Positions 49,501-60,429 of a stretch of DNA of 64,000 bases are shown one piece after another; within the stretch, counting starts at the first letter, position 1; each line of letters opens with the position of its first letter. Under the pieces are notes generated by a model. That model was not told where the DNA came from, did not search any database, and saw only the letters and a program-made list of their open reading frames with translations. Made by a program: the position numbers and the translations under genes. This stretch comes from Blumeriella jaapii (taxonomy: Eukaryota; Ascomycota; Leotiomycetes; Helotiales; Drepanopezizaceae): contig VWND01000024.1 in assembly GCA_009599575.1 (NCBI GenBank), positions 124,001 to 188,000 of the forward strand, given 5' to 3'.

Positions 49501-51183
49501 GTTTTATCGTAATCCGGTTAATATCCGAAAAAATGCTAATAATTCCGATGCAATATTTTTTCACTTTTTCGAGCGATACGGAATTTACTTAAAAAAATGG
49601 CCCGACTTTGCTTATTCGATAAAAAGATTTTAATCGAGATCGTCGGTAGCTAAAAAGCGGCTAAGTATTTTGTTTTTTAAAATATTAGTTTTGTTTTTGA
49701 TGTTTTTAATTATAACGCCGTTTATTATTAATAAAAAAGCTTTAAAGTTCGTAATTATTCGGTGCTAATTTATTATTTTATATAGCTTTTTGTTATTATC
49801 GATTTCGTTAATAAGTTTTCGTTAATAATTTTTTTTCGTTTTGCGTATTATAGCGAAAAACTGCTTAATTTTTTCGAAGATTTTACCGTCGTATATTATT
49901 TTACGTATTTGCAAATGTTTGTTTTTGGCTTTTTAATATTCGTCGGTTTATTATAAAATAGCTTGTAAGCTTTTTTAAAAAGGTTTTCCGGCAATTGTAA
50001 TGCTTTTTTGAAAAATCCGGACCAGCGCAGCCGCGTATTCGTTTAGCTTTTTTAGCGTTAATAATATAACGAAGTCCGCGAATCGGCTGATTTTTGCGCG
50101 TATTAAATTTGCGAATTTGCCGAATTTTAAATCGGATATTTTGTAATATAAAACGGTAATACCTTGTATTAATAGGAGTTGGTAGTTTTAGCTATGATCG
50201 AGGCATGGACCCCTCCGAGACCCCCTGCCACTGAGTATCTTCAACAAATATAAAAACAAAGCATTCCTTTAAATAGTATTATAAGCACGCAATTTAATTC
50301 ATACCTTTATTTATTTTTCTTTTCTTTTTTTTAATCTTTTCTAAAGATTTCCTAAATTATTTTACCTACCGATATATAGCCGTATTAATCTGATTTTCCT
50401 ATTTATTTTTATATTTAATAATCTACGTAAAAATTCAAATTCGGTGTTTCGTTTTTATACACTCGCCGATGCATTTCTCAAATTCTTAATTAAAATCGAC
50501 TTCGATATTTCGCCATTACGGCTTAAAAGACTTTTTATATAGTATTATTCGCAGCTGTATTATATAAAAAACTTTTAATAGCTTTTTTTATTTTACGCAC
50601 AATTATTAAATTACAAAAATACAACATATTTCAAAAACGTTTGAAATTACGGTTAAGCAATCTTGAACCGTGCGAAATTCAAAATTCGAAAATCGCCCTT
50701 TTATTTAAAAATAACAAATCGAATATTGGTTTATACGCTTCGACCGCTGCGCTCGGCCTTTCTAAACTAAATCTTTTTTGGTCAAACGCCTGACGAAAAC
50801 TTAACCTTTTAATCTTACGCTTTGTAATTGTAGCAATTACAATTTGCGGCTTTTTATTAAAAATAATAAAAAAATAGCTATACGTGTATTAGCCTAAACC
50901 ACGAAATATCGAAACCGTAAATCATACAGTAATATCATATTAATCTAATTAATTTATCAAAAAACAAATTTTTTAACACGCTATTTAAATATCTAAACGC
51001 AATCTTATTTCATTTAATTTCTTTAGAAAACACAAAAACCTTTTTAATAGCTCCCTTATTAAAAACGATTACTTTCATACTGAAAACTTTTAACCTGCAA
51101 TTTCAAAAAACATTCATTTATTTAATTTAAATTCTACCAACACTTTCGCTAACACCATAAACAACAACGCTTTTCGTTTTCTT

Positions 51184-51957
51184 ATGCGAGGCCGCATGCC
51201 CCTTTCTGGCTCCTCTGATGCATTTTTATTTAATAGCGCCAATATTACCGATTTTATCGAAAAATATAAAAAAACTTATAAAAATTTCGGAATTTTTAAA
51301 GTTGAAATATTCGATAAGCTTTTTCGCTATTATAACCCAACTATTAAAAATATTATCAAATCGATAAATAAATAAAAAGCTATTAAAGTTCGAAACTAGC
51401 GTAAGCTAATTAAAACCTTGAAATCGGAATTCCGAAACCACGATCGTTAGTAAATTCGCGATACTATCGCTTTTTTTAAACAGTTTATTATAACGACTCG
51501 CTAAGCCAAAAAACTCAAAGCTTATTATCGTATTTATACGAAAGTTTTTAACGTTTTCGTTAACAAAAAAGTCTTAAGCGAAATTAAGCAAAAAAAATTA
51601 TTTTTATTTGGCTTTTCAACCAGCATTCGTAACAAAACCATTAAACATTTTAAAATTAATAAACAAAACCTTGAAACTTTCGATTAGTATTTCAAATTTA
51701 TGAAATTCGTTTTTAAACAAAACCAAAGCGAACGTACTATCGAAGCTATAAACCAAAAAAAATCTCTTTTTCTTATTTATAAAAAAAACGTAAAAGCTTT
51801 AATACAAAAACATGCCCAATTATTAAAAATTACCGAAATCGCTAAAAAACAATTAATTATTATATTATTTAATCGTTTTGCAAAACCTATTAGCTTAAAA
51901 AAGCTTAACAAAAATATCGAAACTCTCGTATTAAAATTTACCGATATTAAGATTTAA
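51184..51957 (+). pseudogene. Decayed gag of LTR element copy 1
   Basis: Opens with ATG and about 63 intact codons (MRGRMPLSGSS, FLFNSANITDFIEKYKK), then stops replace Trp and other codons (for example after SINK, where TAA replaces an ancestral TGG). A second open stretch reads on from about 51700 to the TAA at 51955. Homologous to 55813 onward in copy 2. Gag would form the cytoplasmic virus-like particle of the retrotransposon; this copy cannot. Confidence 0.7.
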
Positions 51958-53299
51958 AAGTTTTAAAGCAAAGTCGAAAATCTTATACAACAGCAAAAAA
52001 AACTCTTTTACGTTAATTCGGATAATAAAAACAATTAAAATAACTTTTATAATAATTACTCTTTTTAAAATACGCGAAGCGATTAATTTCGCTAAGCTAT
52101 CGTAAAAATAATAACTGCCTAATAGCAACTTTTTCGTATTAACGATCAAAATCAGCGAAATATTAATTATAATAACGATTATCAAAAAAAAAAAAGAAAA
52201 CCAACGCGAAAACTAAAATCGCGGCTATTAAAATAATAAAAATAATTATTAAAAAAAACCTCGTAGCCTTAAATATGGATTTTGTAATAACAGAAAAATT
52301 TACTGCGAAAAATCTTATATTCGCTTTAAATGCAAAACATTTAATTTTTGTATAAATAATAATATTTATTATATTAACAAATACAAAGCGATTTGCTTCG
52401 GACCGACGAAAGCAAAAATAAACCTTTTTAATAAAGCTAAAAACCAGAGCTGATTAAATACTATTCGCTTAAAAGTAAAAAGTACGAAATAAAACGATTG
52501 CTTAAAAAACAAAAAAAATACGAAAACGATTTTTACTAATAAAAAAAAAACATTTTAAAAAACGTACTAATTAAAAAAAAAACCTTTATTTTAAGCGTAA
52601 ATAAAATTCAAATATATAAATAAAAAACAAATATATATATTGTTAATACAATTATCGCATTTGCAAATATTATAGCTGCATAATTAAGCCAGCGAATTAT
52701 AAAAAAGCAAAATGCTTCTGTTTTATTCGCTAAACCATCTGATGTAAAAAAAAACGTTAAAATCGAAAAAAAAAAAGATTTTAAAATTCGAAAAAAAACC
52801 GATAAAACTATTAAAAAAACGCTTATAATAAAAGAAATTGACGACGATATAAAAAATATCGACACCGACATTCCGATTCAAATTATTTAAAAAGTACCAG
52901 CTTTTAAGCGCCCACCATTAATACGAAGCGAAAAATAAATCGACAAATATATTAGCTCCGAAGCAATCGACGAAGCTATTAAAAAAATTATAAAACAAAA
53001 AATTAAATTAAAATTCAGCGATTTATTTAATACAAAAAAGAAATTCGACAAAATTATTAATAAACAAATTCTTATATAAAAAAAAAACGAAAAAATTAAA
53101 ATCATCCGAAGTAAAAACGATTTTAAATTAAAAAAAAACCAAAAGGAAATTTATAATATCGCAGTTAATTTAGCCGATAAAAAGAAATTTTCGGAAAAAA
53201 TCAGCCTTTTGGCTTTCGCTATAAAAACCTAAAAATCAAAACGACGAAACTGCTTTTATACGGCTATAAAAGCGTTAAAAATAAAAATTATACTTAAAA

Positions 53300-54774
53300 A
53301 AAATACGACCGCTTTCGCTTTATTCGATAATAAAACCGAAGTCAATTGCATAAACCAAAAAACAGCCGAAGCCAATAGTATTCCGATTATCACCGACAAA
53401 CGAATAATTTATACTATCGTTAATAAAAATATTATTAAATTTAACGAAATTATACGAAATATAAAAGTCGACGTTAAAAGTATTATTATTTATAAAAACT
53501 TTTTAATAATAAAAAAATGCTTTTATTTTATTATTTTTAAAATATTCTGGATTTTAAAAAATTTCGTTAGCTTTAAATACACCGAAAACGGCCAGATAAA
53601 AACTTTTTTCTGAAACTAAAACCGGTTTTTTCAAAATTAAATTATTATCGCCGGCGACAAAATCTTTTTAATCGACGTTTTATCGGAAAACGAATAGCCG
53701 GCTTTGGTTTCAGAACAGACGCTGAGCTATAACAAAACCTGGAAAATACTTAGCTAAAAGCATTTACGTCGCTAATCGAAATAGCATCGCAAATAAAATT
53801 AGCTAATATTAATATTTTTAGTTATTAATTCGGAAATAAAAATTCCGAAGATTTCGTTTTCGTATTAAACAAATCCGATTTATATATTCTATCTTTTTAT
53901 ATTAATATTAGCACTTTTTACAAACGCAAAGCTAATAAAATACGATTCGTAAATCTTAGCGAATCCGGTAAAAATATTTTCGGAAAAATAAACGATTAGT
54001 TCGAAAAAAATAAAGCAACAAAACCATTTTAATTAATTATTAGCGAATTCGAAAAACTTATTACCGGCCGATTTTTCAGCTTATTATCTGATAGCCGATT
54101 TATAAAAAAACGATTTAATAATTTAGCAATCGAAACCTAACTTTTGCTAAAAAAAAAAAAGATTTTATATAAAATCTTACGCAACCGAAAAAAGATTATA
54201 GCTTTCGATTTCACCGAAATAAATTAATTTAACTTTAATATTACGCCTTATATCGATATTAAAATCGTATTTTACGAAGCTTAGCAAAAAAAAACCTTTT
54301 TAGTTTTTAAAGCTTTTCAGAATAAAATAATCGAAATGCTAAAAAAACGAATTAAGCAAAAAATTTTCGAATTCTGCTATAGCCTATATAAAAACAAATA
54401 ATTTATCGTTGCGAAAAAAAAAAAAAGCATTTACAAACTTATTATCGCAATCGTCGAAATAAATAAAATAACGATACGAAACGCTAATATGCTATTTAAC
54501 GTCGATTAATTTTCAAACGAATTCGCAAAATTAACGATCGCTTTTTTTTTCGATTTGTTTTTCGGCTACGATTATTTAATGCTTAATTTACGATTTCGAA
54601 ATATAACGGCAATTTAAACTTTAATCGGTTTATTGCGTATAACCAAAGTATTTATAAAAGCCATTAATTTAATCGCTTAATTCGTAAAAATCGTATATAA
54701 AATTTTTATAATTTGCATTTCTGATATTACTTTTTTTTACGTTAACGACGTCGAAATAAAAAGCTTTAAATTAT
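53300..54774 (+). pseudogene. Decayed protease and partial reverse transcriptase of LTR element copy 1
   Basis: Aspartic protease region reads FDNKTEVNC where an active enzyme has a DSG or DTG triad. Reverse transcriptase remnants follow from about 54160 and end after YVND at 54738-54749 (normally xVDD). RNase H and integrase are absent from this copy. Confidence 0.65.
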
Positions 54775-55812
54775 TGTAAAACGGTGATACCTTGTATTGA
54801 TGGGAGTTGGTAGTTTTAGCTATGGTCGAGGCATGGACCCCTCCGAAACCCCCTGCTATTGACTACCTTCAACAGATATAAAAGCAAAGCATTCCTTAAA
54901 TAGTATCATAGGCACGCAGTCCAATTTATACTTTTACTTATTTTTCTTTTCCTTTTTTCAGTTTTTTCTAGGGATTTCCTAAACTATTTTACCTACCGAC
55001 ATATGGCCGTATCAGTCTGGTTTTTCTACCTACTTTTATATTTGGTGATTTACGCAGGGATTTAAATTTCGGTGTTTTCGTTTTTATATATTCGCCGATG
55101 CATTTTTTAAATTCATAGTTAAAGTCGATTTTGATATTTCGCTATTACGGCTTGAAGGACCTTTTATATGGTGTTGTTCGCAGTTGCATTATATAAAAGA
55201 TTTTTAATAGCTTTTTTTATTTTGCGCATAGTTATTGAATTACAAAAGTGCAATATATCTTAAAAACGTTTGAAATTACGGTCAGGCAATCTTATATCGT
55301 GCGAAGTTTAAAATTCGAAAATCGCTTTTTTGTTTAAAAATAACAAATCGAATATTAGTTCGTGCGCTTCGATCGCTGCGCTCGGCCTTTTTAAATTAGA
55401 TTTTTTTTGGTCAAACGCTTAACGAAAATTCAATTTTTTAATTTTACGCTTTGTGATTATAGCAATTATAATTTGCGGCTTTTTATTAGAAGTAGTAAAG
55501 AGATGGCTGTACGTGTATTGGCCTGAGCCACGGAATATCGAAACCGTAGATTATATAATAATATTATATCAATTTAATTAATTTATTAAAAAATAAGTTT
55601 TTTAATACGTTATTCAAATATCTGGACGCAACCTTATTTTATTTAATTTTTTTAAAAAATATAAAGACTTTTTTGATAGCTTTTTTATTAAAAACGATTT
55701 TTTTCATATTGAAAACCTTTAATTTGCAATTTTAAAAAACACTTATTCGTTTAATTTAAATTTTACTAATACTTTCGCTAACATTATAAATAACGACGCT
55801 TTTCGTTTTTTT

Positions 55813-56600
55813 ATGCGAGGCCGCATGCTTTTTTCTGGCTCTTCTGGTGCATTTTTATTTAATAGCGCCAACGTTACCGATTTTATCGAGAAATATAAAA
55901 AAACTTATGAAAATTTCGAAGTTTTAAAAATTGAAATGTTCGATAAACTCTTTCGCTATTATGATTTAATTACTAAAGATATTATTAAATCGATGAATAA
56001 ATAAAAAACTATTAGGGCTCGAAATTGGCGTAAGTTAATTAAAGCTTTGAAATCGGAATTTCGAAACTACGATCGCTAGCAAATCTGCGATACTATCGCT
56101 TTTTTCAAATAGTTTGTTATAATAATTCGCTAAGCCAAAAAACTTAAGGCTTATTATCGTACTTATACGAGGATATCTGACGTTTTCGTTAACAAAAAGG
56201 TTTTAAGCAAGATTAAGCAAAGAAAATTGTTTTTATTTGGCCTTTTAATTAGCATTCGCAACAAAATTATTAAGCATTTTAAAGTTAATAAACAAGATTC
56301 TGAAATTTTCGATTAGTATTTTAAATTTGTAAAATTCGTTTTTAAATAAAACTAAAGCGAACGTACTATTAAAATTATAAACCAAAAGAAATCTCCTTTT
56401 TTTATTTACAAAAAAAACGTAGAAGTTTTAATGCAGGAATATGCCTAGTTATTAAAAGTTACCGAAATCGCTAAAAAATAACCAGTTATTATATTATTTA
56501 ATCGTTTTGCAAAATCTATTGGCTTGGAAAAGCTTAATAAGAATATCGAAACTTTTGTGTTAAAATTTACCGATATTAAGATTTAAAAATTTTAAAGCAA
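55813..56600 (+). pseudogene. Decayed gag of LTR element copy 2
   Basis: Starts MRGRMLFSGSSGAFLF and is aligned throughout with the copy 1 gag. The first stop follows KSMNK (TAA for an ancestral TGG). Later stops reflect CAA/CAG-to-TAA/TAG and TGG-to-TAA/TAG changes. Confidence 0.7.
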
Positions 56601-58385
56601 AATCGAAGGTTTTATGCAATAGCAGAAGAAATTTTTTTACGTTAATTCGGACGATAAAAACGATTAAAATAGCTTTTATAATAATTACTTTCCGTAAAAT
56701 GCGCGAAGCGATTAATTTCGCTAAACCATCGTAGGAGTAATAGCTGCCCAGTGGCAATCTTTTTATGCTAGCGATCAGGATCAGCGAAATATTAATTATA
56801 ATAACGACTATCAAAGGAAAGAAAATCAACGCGGAAATCAGAATCGCGGCTATCAAAATGGTAAAAATAATTATTAAAACAGATTTCGTGGCCTTAAATA
56901 TGGATTTTATGATAATAAAAAATTTATTGCGAAAAATCTTATATTCGCTCAGAATGCAAAGCATTTAATTTTTGTGTGGATAATAATGTTTATTATATTA
57001 ATAAGTACGGAGCGATTTGCTTCGGACCGACGGAAGCAGAAATAGGTTTTTTTAATAAAGCTGAAAATCAAAGCTGGTTGAATATTATTCGCTTGAAAAT
57101 AAGAAGTACGAAATGAAACGATTGCTTGAAAAATAGGAAAAATGCAAAAACGATTTTTATTAGTAAAAAAGAAAATATTCTAAAAAACGTATTAATCAAA
57201 AAGAAAACTTTTATTCCAAGCGTGAATGGAATTTAAATATATGAATGGAAAACAAATACATATATTGCTAATACAAATATCGCATTTGCAGATATTATGG
57301 CTGTATAATTAAGCTAGCGAATTATAAAAAAGCAAAATGCTTTTGTTTTATTCGTCAAACCGATTGGTATAAAAAAGAACGTCAGAATCGAAAAGGAGAA
57401 AGATTTCGGAATTCGAAAAAAAACCGATAAAACTATTAAAAAAACGTTTATAATAAAAGAAATTAACGACGATATAAAAGATATCGACACCGATATTCCG
57501 GTTTAAATTATTCAGAAAGTACCAGCTTTTAAACGCCTATTATTAATGCGAAGCGAGAAATGAATCGATAAATATATTAGCTCCGAAGCCGTCGACGAAA
57601 CTATTAAAAAAATTATGGAACAGAAAATTGAATTGAAATTCAGCGATTTATTTAGCATAAAAGGGAGATTCGATAAAGTTATTAATAAACAAATTTTTAT
57701 ATTAAAAAAAAACGAAAAGGTTGAGATTATTCGAAAAAAAAACGATTTTAAATTAAAGAAAAATTAGAAAGAAATTTATAACACCGCAGTTAATTTAGCC
57801 GATAGGAAGGAATCTTCGGAAGAAATTAGCCTTTTGGCCTTTGCTATAAAGATTTAGAAATTAAAACGACGAAACTGCTTTTATACGATTATAAAAGCAT
57901 TAAAAATAAAGATAATACTTGAGAAAAGTACGACCGCTTTCGCTTTATTCGACAATAAAGCCGAAATCAATTGTATAAATCAGGAAATAGCCGAAGCTAA
58001 TAGTGTTTCGATTATTATCGATAAACGAATAATTTATATTATTATTAATAAAAATACGATTGAATTTGATAAGATTGTACGGAATATTAAAATCGACGTT
58101 GAAAGTATTATTATTTATAAAAACTTTTTAATAATAAAAAAATGCTTTTATCCTATTATTTTTGGAATGTTTTAAATCTTGGAAAGTTTCGTTAGTTTTA
58201 AATATACCGAGAACGGCCAAATAAAAGCTTTTTTCTGAAACTGAAACCGATTTTTTTAAAATTAAATTACCGTCGCCGGCGATAAAATCTTTTTAATCGA
58301 CGTTTTATCGGAAAACGAATAGCCGGCTTTGGTTTTAAAATAGACGCTGGGCTATAATAAAACCTGGAAAATAATTAGCTAAAAG

Positions 58386-58420
58386 CATTCGCGTTATTAA
58401 TCGAAATGGCACCGCGAATA
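58386..58420 (+). repeat. 35-base palindromic repeat, copy C
   Basis: CATTCGCG, a 19-base loop and CGCGAATA. Same length and loop length as the copies at 60332 and 60395. It is in frame in the ancestral pol sequence, reading AFALLIEMAPRI. A decayed counterpart lies at about 53761-53795 in copy 1. Confidence 0.6.
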
Positions 58421-60331
58421 AAATTGGCTAATATTAATATTTTTGGCTATTAACTCGGGAATAAAAGTTCCGAAGATTTCGTTTTCGTATTAAACAAACC
58501 CGACCTATATACTTTACTTTTTTGTATTAATATCAGCACTTTTTATAAGCGCAAAGCTGATAAAGTACGATTTGTGAATTTTGGCGAATCCGATAGGAAT
58601 ATTTCCGGAGGAATAAACGATTGGTTCGAAAAAAACGAAGCAATAAAACTACCGCAATTAGTTACTAGCGAATTCGAAGGATTTATTACCGGCCGATTTT
58701 CCAGCTTATTATTTGGCAGCCGATTTATAAAAAAACGATTTAATAACTTAGCAATCGGAATTTAATTTTTGCCAAAAAAAAAAAAGGTTTTGTACGAAGT
58801 TTTACGCAACCGGAAAAAGATTATAGTCTTCGATTTCACCGAAATAGGCCAATTCAGTTTTGACGTTACGTTTTATATCGATATTAAAACCGTATTTTAC
58901 GAAGCCTGGCAAAAGAAAATCTTTTCAGTTTTAAAGCTTTCCAGGATAAAATAGTCGAAATATTAAAAAAACGAATTAAACAAAGGATTTTCGAATTTTG
59001 CCACGACTTATATAAGAACAAATGGTTTATCGTTGCAAAGAAAAAAAAAGGCATTTACAGATTTATTATCGCAGTCGTCGAAATAAACAAAATAACGATA
59101 CGAAACGCTAACGTGCCACCCAACGTCGATTAATTTTCGAACGAATTCGCAAAATTAACAATCGCTTTTCTTTTCGATTTGTTTTTCGGCTACGATTATT
59201 TAGTATTTGATTTACGATCTCGAAATATAACAGCAATTTAAATTTCAATCGGTTTATTACGTATAACTAAAGTATTTATAAAAATTATTAATTTAGTCGC
59301 TTAATTCGTAAAAGTCGTGTATAAAGTTTTTATAATTTGCATTTCTGATATTGTTTTGTTTTACGTTAACGACGTCGAAGTAAAAAGCTTTAAATTATAT
59401 TATAATAATAAAAAGATTTTTCCTAAAATTCGACGCTATATAATAGAATATATTTAAAATATCGACAAAGTTATAGTTTGCTTCGAAAAAACCAAAGCTA
59501 TTATTGGCTTTCGATTAAAATTTTGCATATTCGAAATAAATATCGTCGGTTATATAATTAATAGCGCTGGCCGCTATTCTTAACGAAAGAAAATTGAAAA
59601 GATTTGCGAATAAAAAAAGTGCGAAGATATTATCGAAGCTAGAGCTTTTATTAGCGTTATGATTTATTATCGCAATTAAATTAAAAATTTTTTTTAAAAA
59701 GCTGTATTTATTTACGCTACGATAAAAAAAAAAGTCGATTTCGTTTGGGAAGAAAAGCAGAGCAAAATTATGAAAGTTTTTAAAAACGACTTTTTATCGG
59801 CTTTATCGCTTATGCGAATCGATTATAGCCCAGACGCAAAAGAAATTATTTTAATTATCGACGCTAATATTTTCGGTTGGGAAATTGTATTATAACAAAT
59901 CGATAAAAACAAAAAACGGCATTTTTTACGATTCGAAAGCGGCTTATAGTTTTCCGCGAAAACATGCTACGATGCTACCAAACGAAAATATCGGGGCGCT
60001 TTTAAAACAATAAAAAAAATAAAAAACGAATTATACGGCGTATATTTTATTTTAAAAACGGACGCAAAAGTTTTTGTCGATTAATTAAATAAAAAAGCCA
60101 GTGATTTATCAAAAGCATTCGTTATTAATTAAATAGCTTGGATGCGATTTATAAACTTCGAAATCAGATATATTAAAAAAATAATTAATACAGCGGCAAA
60201 CGGCTTTTCCAAACGAAAACGATTTTATTCGTTTGATTTCGCTAAATAAAACGAATAAAATATCGACGAATAAATCGCTAACGAAATCGGCTGTTTCGTT
60301 ATTTGCGCTTTGGGTTTTACAAAGCCAAAAC

Positions 60332-60366
60332 TATTCGCGTTGCTATTTCGGTTGGCACCGCGAATG
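60332..60366 (+). repeat. 35-base palindromic repeat, copy A
   Basis: TATTCGCG, a 19-base loop and CGCGAATG. It differs at three positions from copy B, 63 bases downstream. It encodes FALLFRLAPRM in frame. Confidence 0.65.
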
Positions 60367-60394
60367 AAAAACGCTAATTTTCGGGCCGAAAAAG

Positions 60395-60429
60395 CATTCG
60401 CGTTATTATTTCGGCTGGCACCGCGAATG
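60395..60429 (+). repeat. 35-base palindromic repeat, copy B
   Basis: CATTCGCG at 60395-60402 and CGCGAATG at 60422-60429 form perfect eight-base arms around a 19-base loop. It encodes the same FALLFRLAPRM as copy A. Confidence 0.7.

Larger units (their letters stand above)
46506..50146 (-). mobile_element. RIP-decayed, 5'-truncated non-LTR retrotransposon (LINE, Tad1-like)
   Basis: The - strand carries a decayed second open reading frame. Recognisable pieces in order are a reverse transcriptase motif A (ending NAFDAP, coding at 49135-49109), the catalytic loop YANDI at 48871-48857 (normally xADD) and an RNase H C-terminal segment GHTSIENNETADKLAN around 47600-47546. An RNase H domain after the reverse transcriptase is typical of Tad1-like fungal LINEs. 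Stops fill all frames. The upstream endonuclease and first open reading frame are missing, so the copy is truncated at or near 50146, where the LTR element begins. The 3' end lies at the left, with a TAC repeat tail (46506-46530 read on the - strand) abutting a microsatellite. The family assignment is from motif reading only. Confidence 0.78.
50147..54774 (+). mobile_element. Ty3/gypsy-like LTR retrotransposon, copy 1 (5' 4.6 kb only)
   Basis: Begins TATAAAACGG, the counterpart of TGTAAAACGG at the start of copy 2 with one G-to-A change. It then runs collinear with copy 2 for 4,628 bases and stops inside the reverse transcriptase, a few codons after the catalytic YVND, directly where copy 2 begins. 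It contains an LTR-like promoter (TATAAAA at 50249-50255), gag from 51184, a protease remnant near 53.32 kb and the first part of reverse transcriptase. Differences from copy 2 are mostly A here for G there, with CA dinucleotides kept, so damage is mainly on the - strand cytosines. Confidence 0.85.
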
